Assembly: GCA_035374585.1 (NCBI GenBank)
Contig: DAOSPF010000037.1
Location: 1-32,583 of the forward strand
DNA from: JAKPQD01 sp029572965
Lineage (GTDB): Bacteria > Bacteroidota > Bacteroidia > Bacteroidales > DTGW01
Reading direction: 5' to 3'
Length of the DNA: 32,583 bases
Under the pieces are notes generated by a model that was not told the origin of the DNA, searched no databases, and saw nothing but the letters and a program-made list of their open reading frames with translations. The translations under genes were made by a program, and so were the position numbers. The stretch's first letter is position 1; every line of letters starts with the position of its first letter. Below are positions 7,745 to 15,528 of the stretch, piece by piece.

Positions 7745-9505
7745 TTACGGCCTCCCACCTGGTCCCCCGGGGCCGCCAGATGAACTGCTTCCAATAGAAG
7801 TGACAGTGCTTGATACAGTAAAGCTTTGATATAGTGTTCCCGGAGTATATGTCCCGCCTGTGTACAATCCTCCGGACTCTGAACCTGTATCGGTTCCGCC
7901 AATATAAATTTTGTAAGTCGAACCATTTTTTAATGCAGGAGAAGAAATAATCATCGACGAATAACTGCGGGCAGGTTTAAAGGTTATAATGTCATTGCCT
8001 TCAGCATCTTCGAGGTGAAACAGGGTATTTGCTGCATTGGTAGATGTAGTGATAAGTTTCAATGAATATTGCGAAGAACTGGTACTCGGACCTTGCGTCA
8101 TATTTGAACCGGGGGCAGAGACTACCAGCAATCCTCCCGATATGTTGAAAGTGCCGTTATAATCTACTCCAACTTCAGGATTTGATTGAGGCCCATGAAC
8201 TAATACTGTACCTGCTGTCATTTCAATATTTCCATTGCTATCTATGCCATCTCCATTAGATACGCTCAGATAAATGATACCTCCATGAATGTACAAACGG
8301 CTTCCATCATTTGATTCGGTACCACCTGCCACTGTACCTTTTGTGGCGTTAAACCCATCATTGGTAGCAGTAATGCTGATTTTCCCGCTGTTAATTGTAA
8401 TAGAAGCGCTTTCAATACCTTCGTATGACTTTGCAATTATTACTTCTCCTGTTGTCGAAACAGATATTTCGGATGCTGCATGTATGCCGTCATCTCCTGA
8501 AGAAAGATAAAGAGAGCCATTATTTATAGCAACTTTTGTGTTTGAATGTACAGCATCATCTGTTGAGGTGATATTGAATATGCCACCATTGATTTCGACC
8601 AAATTAGTACCTTTAAGCCCTTTGGCAGAAATTGAATTGGCATTGCCTGAAGTTGTAATATTAAAAGTACCATCTGTAATAACAATGTCTTTTTCGGCAG
8701 AAATACCATCAGCTACAGCATTAATGTTAAATATACCATTTGTAATATTGACAAAACCACATTGTGCATCGCTTGTATTGTCTGATTTTATTCCATCGCC
8801 ACCAGACTTAATGGTGAAATTGCCATTATTTATTACCAGGTAATCTTTTCCTCTTATTCCATCATCTATGGCTGTTACTGTATAAGTGCCACTTTTGATA
8901 ATTAACCCGTCTTTACTCGAAATACCATCTTTATAGTTTGCTTTAACAGTTAAAGAACCAGTTCCAAAAAGCGTCATATTGGTTTTACTGAAAAGTGCTG
9001 CATTTGGTTCATCTTCATCTGCATTTGCCAAAATATAAGAAGCTCCATCGGTAAGTATATTGTTTGTATTTTCTGACAGCATGATAAGGACTTTGCTTGC
9101 TTTCTGCACAAAAATAGGTGCACTGTTCGAGCAGGTTATGTCAGCACCATTAAGGATAATACGTACTACATCATCTTTAGTAGCACTAACAATAAGCTGT
9201 CCATCAGTTAATGAACCTGAAACCTTATAAGTACCGGCAGTAGTAATGGTAACAACGCTTCCGTTAATTGTTACACCTTTAGCGTCTGTAGTAGCAGAAC
9301 TGCCATTTAAAACAATATTTAATTCACTGGCAGTATCCCGGACATAATCTGTTGAATCTTCTTGTACTCCTGTAAATGTTGTAGTTTTACTTTGATCGTC
9401 ACTTTGGGTTTCGCTATCTTGGTCTTTTTCGCAAGCAGCAAATGCCATAAGCACTATCATAATTGAAATGAAAAAAGAAATGTGTTTTAAAACCTGGGTT
9501 TTCAT
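7745..9505 (-). CDS. Carbohydrate-binding beta-helix lipoprotein (DUF4353, Cthe_2159-like)
   Basis: A 586-residue lipoprotein (signal sequence ending MAFAAC). Most of the protein is a right-handed beta-helix built of short repeats with a recurring D-G-I/V turn: KDGISSKDGL, DDGIRGKDYL, GDGIKSDN, ADGISAEKDI, DDAVHSNTKV, DDGIHAASEI, YEGIESASI, NDGFNATKG, GDGIDSNGNI. This is the signature of the family whose Clostridium thermocellum member (Cthe_2159) binds polygalacturonate and cellulose; the acidic turns are probable calcium sites. A Ser/Gly linker ends in a GGPGGPGGRP tail. It follows the DUF2490 gene by 29 bases and is probably in one operon with it. It is likely displayed on the outer membrane or periplasmic face, binding glycans or cell-wall polymer; no catalytic residues are recognised. 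Confidence 0.8.
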   Translation of the reverse strand: MKTQVLKHISFFISIMIVLMAFAACEKDQDSETQSDDQSKTTTFTGVQEDSTDYVRDTASELNIVLNGSSATTDAKGVTINGSVVTITTAGTYKVSGSLTDGQLIVSATKDDVVRIILNGADITCSNSAPIFVQKASKVLIMLSENTNNILTDGASYILANADEDEPNAALFSKTNMTLFGTGSLTVKANYKDGISSKDGLIIKSGTYTVTAIDDGIRGKDYLVINNGNFTIKSGGDGIKSDNTSDAQCGFVNITNGIFNINAVADGISAEKDIVITDGTFNITTSGNANSISAKGLKGTNLVEINGGIFNITSTDDAVHSNTKVAINNGSLYLSSGDDGIHAASEISVSTTGEVIIAKSYEGIESASITINSGKISITATNDGFNATKGTVAGGTESNDGSRLYIHGGIIYLSVSNGDGIDSNGNIEMTAGTVLVHGPQSNPEVGVDYNGTFNISGGLLVVSAPGSNMTQGPSTSSSQYSLKLITTSTNAANTLFHLEDAEGNDIITFKPARSYSSMIISSPALKNGSTYKIYIGGTDTGSESGGLYTGGTYTPGTLYQSFTVSSTVTSIGSSSSGGPGGPGGRP

Positions 9506-9534
9506 AGTATCAATTTATTTAAAAGATAGTAATT

Positions 9535-10230
9535 TTAAAAACAAAATGTATATCCCAAGCCTGTAATTAAACTGGTGACAGGCGAAGTAACATTTATATC
9601 CTGATCAATTAACTCATAAAGCTCGAAGCTGTGCTGTTTTGATAATTTATAATTCAGCGTGAGCGTATAACGAAGTTTATCGAAAGTATTTCCCTCGGGA
9701 TTGTTTAGTTGGTAAAAAGTTTCGAACGAAATATCTGGATTAATAGGAAAATCTGGGATATTATATGCTACTTTTATGCGGTTACGCCAGGTCCACTCGG
9801 GATTAACTTTGTAGGTATCTATTTTGCCACTTTTCTTAATACGTTCGCTTTCATCTTTTGAAGTTACTTGTATCTTCTCACGTAAGACAATGGTAAAATC
9901 TCCAAATTTTTGACGGCCTTGAACAAAAAGGCTTCCTCTGTGTCGTGGCTGAAAATCATTGTATTTAGTATCATTAAAATACATAAACTGATAAGAAGCC
10001 CCTAATTTCAATGATTTCAGAAGCTGATATTCTGTTGATAACTGTATTGACGACCGATTAAGCTCGCTTGCATTGGATTGTGCCCGTACTTCGGCAGCCG
10101 CAGCAAAATCCCATTTTTTCGTATTTTTTTCTAAGGAGATATTGCCCCAGACCCCAAAATCATTTGATTGAGAATTTAAAAAAACTGGCCAGAGTATTAC
10201 CGTAAACAGAATAAATAATCCTTTTTTCAT
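9535..10230 (-). CDS. DUF2490 outer-membrane beta-barrel-like protein
   Basis: About 231 residues with a signal peptide (MKKGLFILFTVILWPVFLNS) and alternating amphipathic strands typical of DUF2490: FGVWGNISLEKNTKKWDFAA, LNRSSIQLSTEYQL, HRGSLFVQGRQKFGDFTIVLREKIQ, WTWRNRIKVAY, LRYTLTLNYKLSKQHSFELYEL, ending GLGYTFCF with a terminal aromatic. It is probably a small outer-membrane barrel of unknown function. I chose the ATG at 10230 (MKKGLF); a frame extension upstream starts only at TTG (10242). It precedes, and is probably co-transcribed with, the carbohydrate-binding lipoprotein; the two families often travel together. Confidence 0.75.
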   Translation of the reverse strand: MKKGLFILFTVILWPVFLNSQSNDFGVWGNISLEKNTKKWDFAAAAEVRAQSNASELNRSSIQLSTEYQLLKSLKLGASYQFMYFNDTKYNDFQPRHRGSLFVQGRQKFGDFTIVLREKIQVTSKDESERIKKSGKIDTYKVNPEWTWRNRIKVAYNIPDFPINPDISFETFYQLNNPEGNTFDKLRYTLTLNYKLSKQHSFELYELIDQDINVTSPVTSLITGLGYTFCF

Positions 10231-10390
10231 CAGACAAATCAATTAATTAGGTATCAGTTATTTTAGTATTAATACATGAATATGAAACTATACCCTAATA
10301 AAGAAAAAATGGGGGAATAGGACTTATCTCATTGACGTTCTTTAATTTATATTCTACAGTACGAAAAAAGAAATTTTTATTCAAAAAATG

Positions 10391-10420
10391 TGTGTAATTA
10401 AACAAATGCTATTACTTTTG
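10391..10420 (+). promoter_or_regulatory. Candidate promoter of tRNA-Asn
   Basis: TACTTTTG (10413-10420) is a full match to the Bacteroidota -7 box TAnnTTTG; TGTG (10391-10394) stands 18 nt upstream where TTTG is expected. Transcription would begin about 20 bases before the tRNA. Confidence 0.5.
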
Positions 10421-10445
10421 CAGCACAAAATTTCAGCGATGAAAT

Positions 10446-10519
10446 TCCTCCTTAGCTCAGTTGGTTAGAGCATCTGACTGTTAATCAGAGGGTCTCAGGT
10501 TCAAGTCCTGAAGGGGGAG
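10446..10519 (+). tRNA. tRNA-Asn (anticodon GTT)
   Basis: A complete 74-nt cloverleaf. The acceptor stem TCCTCCT (10446-10452) pairs with AGGGGGA (10512-10518) with one G-U pair; the discriminator is G10519. The D arm is GCTC...GAGC, the anticodon stem TCTGA/TCAGA encloses CTGTTAA with anticodon GTT at 10480-10482, the variable loop is GGGTC, and the T arm TCAGG/CCTGA encloses TTCAAGT. The CCA end is not encoded (the genome continues CAGAT). Confidence 0.97.
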
Positions 10520-10525
10520 CAGATA

Positions 10526-10573
10526 AAAGCCGGAACGCCAATATTTAAAATGGTTTCCGGCTTTCTTATTTTT
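10526..10573 (+). terminator. Terminator after tRNA-Asn
   Basis: AAAGCCGGAA (10526-10535) and TTCCGGCTTT (10555-10564) form a perfect 10-bp stem with a 19-nt loop, followed by the T-rich CTTATTTTT. It lies 7 bases after the tRNA. Confidence 0.75.
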
Positions 10574-10748
10574 CTACTGCCAGAATAACTAACATTTCTT
10601 TCATGATCTATCTAAGTCAGGAGATTGAAATCATGGGCTTTGGTTTTTTCCGAATTTGTTCCGTATTACATTTAAATTTTATTCATTGTGTTTATTGATA
10701 TTATAAAAATTTGCCGCATCAGTGTACCAAAATTCACCTTTGTTATGA

Positions 10749-11084
10749 GCAAGAGAAGTAAAATCAAATTTTATAAGTAATACTGCAAGTGTAAGAACTC
10801 AAATTTTAGATGATATAGATATAATTTCACAACCTGGTCAACTTACGGTTCAACGAATAGAGTGGCATTGTTTTGAAGGAGTTGATGCAGATGTTGTGAA
10901 TTTTGTAAAACCAGAACTCACTAAACGTGCAATACCATTAGGCTTTGTAGATGAAATTTTTACAGACAGAGACTATTATTACATTCTTGATTCGCAACAA
11001 AAGGCCATTTTTATTTTTGATAAGCAAGGCAAATTTGTTGACAATAATTCTTTGCATTTAAAAAATCGTTCACTTTTTGTTTAA
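10749..11084 (+). pseudogene. Remnant resembling a 6-bladed beta-propeller lipoprotein
   Basis: An open frame without a credible start. Its second half, FVDEIFTDRDYYYILDSQQK followed by AIFIFDKQGKFV, looks like the first propeller blade of the Bacteroidota 6-bladed beta-propeller family (usual pattern 'idkI..d.dyifIlD...ksi.vFd..GkFi'). After that blade the frame degenerates (LHLKNRSLFV, stop), so five blades are missing. The first half (QILDDIDIISQPGQLTVQRI...) is not recognised and may be another fused fragment. The region 10574-10748 and 11085-11340 holds no gene I can support. A true small gene starting at the GTG at 10896 is possible but unlikely. Confidence 0.4.
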
Positions 11085-11347
11085 AAAATGCAAGAAATAA
11101 AAAATGAAAGAAATTTAATAACGTTTTTACAAGCTTTATTTTGTTGTTGTATTCATATTTGTTTTTGTAAGGTTTAGCTTTTTTGTTACTACTTGGTAAC
11201 GAAGTATAAAAAGTATTTCTGTTGGTTTATTTTGTGCAGTTGGTTGAAGGGGAGATTTTAGAGTAATAGCCCTAAAGTTGGACTTTAATATTGTTTTGCC
11301 GGAGATGAATGCCGGGAGAAACAGATGATGTTTATTTGCCCCAAACT

Positions 11348-11851
11348 ATGAAACTGCAATTGCAAAAGCTTGTATTTGTATTACTGTTGTTTTTAAACCT
11401 GTTGGTGTTAGCAGTTCCATTTGTATATTCCTATGACTTGTTCAATGGCGTTACAAATGCCAAACAGATATGGTTTTATTTAGCGCTCTCGCTGATATTG
11501 CTCTTTATGGCAATTGGCTATTTTATTGGATATCAGGGATTATCATTTGGGTTTATTGCTGTTTTGTCTCTTTTGCCATACTGCAAGTATGGTACAGCAC
11601 AAATTGTATATGCACTATTTGCTAGCAAAGCTATACTGGCAAAAAGGCGATATTGCAAAAGCATACATAAGGCTGTGGAAGAGTATGGCAAAAAAGGAAG
11701 GTAGAAAGCATGGACGAAACTAAAAGCCGAGATGAAACAATTGACAGATAATATATTAAACGGGAAAAAGGGGAAGCGGGAGCTTTGTAAGCTGAAAAAT
11801 AACAACTCCCACTCTCCCCGGACATCCCACCTAAACAATGAAAGGAGGTGA
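11348..11851 (+). pseudogene. Remnant of an O-antigen-ligase/TPR gene with internal deletion
   Basis: The first part (start ATG 11348) reads MKLQLQKLVFVLLLFLNLLV, then FVYSYDLFNGVTNAKQIWFY and more membrane helices, the usual N-terminus of Bacteroidota O-antigen-ligase-family proteins. After about 11580 the sequence jumps to a C-terminal TPR-like end that can be followed only by changing frame: LLAKLYWQKGDIAKAY (frame 2), then KVESMDETK-like and EMKQLTDNILNGKKGKREL (frame 3). The whole ligase core is missing. The open frame 11309-11704 is a chimaera of these pieces, not a functional gene. The 3' part from 11620 is the start of the long direct repeat. Confidence 0.6.
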
Positions 11852-11951
11852 CAGGCAAAGGTATGTATAAATAAAACCCAAAACACCACATTTCAAGATA
11901 TTTGTGATGTATTTTATTGAAAATGATTTTATTAATCTTAAATTTTAAAAA
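11620..11951 (+). repeat. Long direct repeat, copy 1 (ligase 3' remnant plus upstream region of lipoprotein A)
   Basis: This stretch recurs at 15195-15528. The first ~250 bases are identical by eye; the rest differs by three substitutions (ATGT/AAGG within GGTATGTATAA, and GATA/GGTA) and a two-base length difference in the A/T run just before the start codon. It contains the decayed 3' end of a ligase gene and then the non-coding leader running right up to the ATG at 11952. No canonical promoter is clear inside it, but it must carry the 5' signals of both lipoprotein genes. Confidence 0.9.
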
Positions 11952-12776
11952 ATGAAAAAGAACATAAATACGATTCTTGCATTTAAAACTATTTTTATTA
12001 TTCTATTTATATGCATTTTTTTTAATAGTTGTGATAAGGAAGAAATTGAGAATGAAAGTATAACAGTTGAATATTTGTCTATAAGTAATTTAAATACTAA
12101 ATCACAATTGACAAAAGCTGAAAGTGATATTTTGAAAAAAGCAAAAGAAAGAATTAATAAATCTTTAAAATTCCAAAATGGGAAATTAAGTCTTGCTCAT
12201 GTAACAGCTAAAGACTTGAATATGAGTGAAGATATTTTTAATTTATTTCAAACAATTGTTACTTTTTGTAATGAAGCACCTCACAAAAAAAAGGTTGAAG
12301 TTAAATCAATAAAAGTAAAAAGTGCATCCACTGAAAATAGCGGAGCTGTGTGTGACGTAATTGGAGATGCTATAGAAGCATGTGCTGGTTCTGATTTTGA
12401 GAAAGAATGTTTTCGTAATTATTGGGATGGCAAAGGAGATAAAACACTGTCATATACTATATTTATCGATATTGTGAAAAATGTAAAAATTTCAAAAACA
12501 AATAATTGGATACGAGTTGATATTAATGGTAAGACTTATTATCAATGTCAAGCTAGTTTTTATGATAATTCTAAATATGATTATGCATTAGGTACATGCA
12601 CGATGTATTACGATGCGAATGGAAACGCAGTAGGAATGAAAGATACATACGATTTTAATCCTGAAAATTTTGGAGTAAGAAGCTCTGAAGCAGAAGTTCT
12701 TACCAGAACAATTAATACATTGGGAGGAGCTTGTGGAGCCAAAAATTATGAAATAAGCTATGGGATTCATAAGTAA
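11952..12776 (+). CDS. Lipoprotein A: conserved leader domain plus Cys-containing C-terminal domain
   Basis: 274 residues, not a family I can name. Signal sequence with lipobox Cys27 (ICIFFNSC). Residues about 39-127 align with the same region of lipoprotein B at 15529: EYLSISNLNTKSQLTKAESD versus EYLQLDSYELSSMTEKDMKI, AKERINKS versus ALERLNIE, NMSEDIFNLFQTIVTF versus NISDELFTFIKNSFDY, and VKSIKVKSAS versus YKKVRVKSGS. After this the two differ completely. The C-terminal part here begins with three cysteines (VCDVIGDAIEACAGSDFEKE) and ends MYYDANGNAVGMKDTYDFNP...GVRSSEAEVLTRTINTLGG. That ending vaguely recalls the tail of some RHS/polymorphic-toxin C-termini, from memory only. Followed by a small membrane protein and a ligase-family gene. 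Confidence 0.75.
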   Translation: MKKNINTILAFKTIFIILFICIFFNSCDKEEIENESITVEYLSISNLNTKSQLTKAESDILKKAKERINKSLKFQNGKLSLAHVTAKDLNMSEDIFNLFQTIVTFCNEAPHKKKVEVKSIKVKSASTENSGAVCDVIGDAIEACAGSDFEKECFRNYWDGKGDKTLSYTIFIDIVKNVKISKTNNWIRVDINGKTYYQCQASFYDNSKYDYALGTCTMYYDANGNAVGMKDTYDFNPENFGVRSSEAEVLTRTINTLGGACGAKNYEISYGIHK

Positions 12777-12894
12777 TTAACCATTATAATGTTTAGCTCT
12801 TGTTGATATTATTCAAGTGTAAATTTTGATATTCTTCAACAGGGCTAATCTATCAATGATTGGATATGAGATATTGATTTAATAATTTTATAAT

Positions 12895-13284
12895 ATGAAA
12901 TACGATAAAATAAAATGGGTTATACCAATTTTAAGTTTGATTGTTTTTGTGCTATGGCTGAAGGTAATTGAAGTTGTTTCGTTTAGTGATAAATATGACA
13001 TGAAAGGACTACATTATGGAATAATCATGTTTTCATTAGTAGGAGCTGTTTTTATGTTATTAGGATATATTCTAATTCCTGTGACACATTTTTTTTTAAA
13101 AAAAGGTATTCTATGGGTATGTGTTTATATAATAATGGTTTGTATTTTACCGTCATTATTTGCAACTTTTTTGCTTAGCGGAAATGATATGTTCATTTTT
13201 TTCTTTGTTTGTTTAAAGTTATTCATGGGGTTTAATTTGCCTTATTTTCTTTTGTTAATTTTTGTTTTAAAAAAGAGTAGTTAA
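12895..13284 (+). CDS. Small four-helix membrane protein of unknown function
   Basis: 129 residues with four clear hydrophobic segments: WVIPILSLIVFVLWL, IIMFSLVGAVFMLLGYIL, LWVCVYIIMVCILPSLF and FVCLKLFMGFNLPYFLLLIF, ending KKSS. No family recognised. It lies between lipoprotein A and the ligase-family gene, in the slot that is filled by an unrelated secreted protein in the second cassette. A role as partner or protection protein for lipoprotein A is inference from position only. Confidence 0.6.
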   Translation: MKYDKIKWVIPILSLIVFVLWLKVIEVVSFSDKYDMKGLHYGIIMFSLVGAVFMLLGYILIPVTHFFLKKGILWVCVYIIMVCILPSLFATFLLSGNDMFIFFFVCLKLFMGFNLPYFLLLIFVLKKSS

Positions 13285-13328
13285 AAGCGGTTTTAGCAAG
13301 AATTTTTAATAGCCAATGTTCAAGTATT

Positions 13329-15131
13329 ATGAATTTTGTAAAAAACATCGCTCCAATATTTGTTGCATCTGTTTTATTGTTACCTATTTTCGTTTTGAGT
13401 AATATATTTGATGGTCATATATGGGGGCCATTCTATTTTTTGGTAATTACGGGTTCTATATTTGTAATAGCAATATCTTTTTATTTATATATAAATAAAA
13501 AGATATTGCTCAACATTAATTTAAATATTATAGAATTATTAATGTTGTTTACATTTTTGTATGTAATTGGTAGTGTTGTTTCATGTAAGTTTGGCTTGAG
13601 CTATGCCTCAAATTTATATGTATTTGGAATTCTCATCTTGTTAATTTTTATTGCAAAGTCATGGGTGTTCAATACTGGCAAGAACTGGCACATTTTTTTC
13701 ATTGTTTCAATTTTTATGTTAATTGCCATATTTGAAGTTGTTTTAGGATTTTTACAATTAGGAAGGCAATATTCTAAAAATCAAGATTTATTTAAAATAA
13801 CGGGTACGTTTGATAATTCTGGGATATATGCTAATTATTTGTCAATAATATGCGTATTTGCTCTAGGTTTATGTTTACATGTTGATTTAAATATGAAAAA
13901 GTTACGTTACCTATCTTTTTTTACTTTCTTTATTATAATAGTGATTTTGCCTTTTACTCAAGCTCGCACATCATGGTTAGCTGTTTTAATTGGAATAATA
14001 ACAGTAAGTTGGCCTAAAATAAAAACTATTTCTATAATTAAATTAATGATTGCCAATGCAAAAAATAAATTGTTAACGTTTAGTTTTTTATTTGCAGTTG
14101 TTTTTTTCATTTTTTATCATCTTTATCAGTACAAAGTGCAATCTGCCAAAGGTCGGCTGTTAATTTACGGAGTGAGCCTTAATATGATAATGGATAAGCC
14201 TGTCTTTGGACATGGGTTTAACAGATTTTTGGCTGAATATAATATTTATCAGGCTGAATATTTCAAAAATCATTCTCATACTATTAATGCAGTATTGGCA
14301 GACAATGTAAGATCAGGTTTTAATGAATTTATTCAAGTAACTGTGGAGCTTGGGTTAGCAGGTTTATTATTATTTATTGGTTTCATTGTTTTACTTTTTT
14401 ACACAAAATCTAAATCGGAATGGGAATTTATAGTTATTCCTGCAAAAGGGGCTTTATCAGCAGTATTGATATGTTGTTTATTTTCTTATCCTTTAAGGGT
14501 GTTGCCAATAGCGGGTTGTATTGTTTTTATTTTATCCATTATAATGGCATCAAATGTAGATAGAGGATATAATATTAGAATTGGCAGGCAGTATTATATA
14601 CCATTAGCATTGATTAGTACTATTATAGCGATTTTAGTTTGTTACATACAGTGGAGCGATTATAATGCGCGAAAACAATGGAAGCAAGCGATTGATTACA
14701 CTCAGTTGAATGATTTTGAAAAAGCTTTGCCATATTATCAAAAATCATATAAAATACTAAATTATGATGGTTTCTTTTTATATAATTATGGTGCTGAGTT
14801 AATAGAAATTAATCCCGTAGAAGGGGTAAGAATATTGGAAGAAGCTACAAATTATTTAAGTGATAACGATTTATATTGCTATCTTGGAGATGGTTATCGA
14901 GCTTTAAAAAAATACAATAAAGCAGAATTCAATTATCAATTGTCGTCGTTGATGGTCCCATGTAAATTTTATCCACGATATCAATTGTTTAAATTGTATT
15001 GTGAAACTAATCAATATTGCAAAGCCCGTTATATAGCCCAAAGCATTGCAAGTATGGAAGTAAAAGTACCATCTTTAATTGTACTTGAGATTAAATCTGA
15101 GATAGAAGAATGGTTGATAATGCATAAATAA
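13329..15131 (+). CDS. O-antigen ligase family membrane protein with C-terminal TPR-like region (ligase A)
   Basis: 600 residues. About ten to twelve membrane helices, with the Wzy_C/O-antigen-ligase landmarks ITGTFDNSGIYANYLSIICV, PFTQARTSWLAVLIG, and the large external loop starting AKGRLLIYGVSLNMIMDKPV and FGHGFNRFLAEYNIYQAEYF. The loop ends ADNVRSGFNEFIQVTVELGL. Residues about 440-600 are helical repeats of TPR type (DFEKALPYYQKSYKIL, YNKAEFNYQLSSLMVP). Family members join glycans to lipid A core or to proteins in the periplasm. A notable point: the H-x-x-N-E of this loop, present in ligase B (His261), is S-x-x-N-E here (Ser329), so activity is uncertain. It is the last gene of cassette A. 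Confidence 0.8.
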   Translation: MNFVKNIAPIFVASVLLLPIFVLSNIFDGHIWGPFYFLVITGSIFVIAISFYLYINKKILLNINLNIIELLMLFTFLYVIGSVVSCKFGLSYASNLYVFGILILLIFIAKSWVFNTGKNWHIFFIVSIFMLIAIFEVVLGFLQLGRQYSKNQDLFKITGTFDNSGIYANYLSIICVFALGLCLHVDLNMKKLRYLSFFTFFIIIVILPFTQARTSWLAVLIGIITVSWPKIKTISIIKLMIANAKNKLLTFSFLFAVVFFIFYHLYQYKVQSAKGRLLIYGVSLNMIMDKPVFGHGFNRFLAEYNIYQAEYFKNHSHTINAVLADNVRSGFNEFIQVTVELGLAGLLLFIGFIVLLFYTKSKSEWEFIVIPAKGALSAVLICCLFSYPLRVLPIAGCIVFILSIIMASNVDRGYNIRIGRQYYIPLALISTIIAILVCYIQWSDYNARKQWKQAIDYTQLNDFEKALPYYQKSYKILNYDGFFLYNYGAELIEINPVEGVRILEEATNYLSDNDLYCYLGDGYRALKKYNKAEFNYQLSSLMVPCKFYPRYQLFKLYCETNQYCKARYIAQSIASMEVKVPSLIVLEIKSEIEEWLIMHK

Positions 15132-15194
15132 TAGACTTGTAAGTAATAGGATTGATATTTATAGTGGTACTGCACAAGGTGAACCAGCATTATA

Positions 15195-15426
15195 TGCTAG
15201 CAAAGCTATACTGGCAAAAAGGCGATATTGCAAAAGCATACATAAGGCTGTGGAAGAGTATGGCAAAAAAGGAAGGTAGAAAGCATGGACGAAACTAAAA
15301 GCCGAGATGAAACAATTGACAGATAATATATTAAACGGGAAAAAGGGGAAGCGGGAGCTTTGTAAGCTGAAAAATAACAACTCCCACTCTCCCCGGACAT
15401 CCCACCTAAACAATGAAAGGAGGTGA
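15195..15426 (+). pseudogene. Second copy of the ligase-gene 3' remnant
   Basis: The same frame-broken C-terminal end as at 11620 (LLAKLYWQKGDIAKAY in one frame, EMKQLTDNILNGKKGKREL in another). Here it is not preceded by an N-terminal part; it lies 64 bases after the stop of the intact ligase A. It is a leftover carried by the repeat, not a gene. Confidence 0.65.
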
Positions 15427-15528
15427 CAGGCAAAGGTAAGGATAAATAAAACCCAAAACACCACATTTCAAGGTATTTGTGATGTATTTTATTGAAAATG
15501 ATTTTATTAATCTTAATTTTTTTAAAAA
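15195..15528 (+). repeat. Long direct repeat, copy 2
   Basis: Partner of 11620-11951, nearly identical, again ending exactly at a lipoprotein start codon (ATG 15529). The sequences before the two copies (ending ...GTACAGCACAAATTG... versus ...GTACTGCACAAGGTG...) show weaker similarity for a further ~30 bases. The two copies are 3575 bp apart in the same orientation, so recombination between them would delete cassette A cleanly and leave lipoprotein B behind the first leader. Confidence 0.9.

Noticed and set aside
10660..10746. Possible minus-strand coding fragment (reads KGEFWYTDAANFYNINKHNE)
   Set aside because: It is protein-like over about 25 residues but is flanked by stops and I know no family for it; too short to support.
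11309..11704. Functional 131-residue membrane protein
   Set aside because: The N-terminal half is the start of a ligase-family gene and the C-terminal end is an out-of-frame reading of that gene's TPR end, so it is a deletion chimaera.
11533..15466. Minus-strand open frames of 86-118 residues in both repeat copies
   Set aside because: They owe their length and identity to the repeat itself; no signal peptide, no RBS, and the plus strand explains the sequence as ligase-gene debris.
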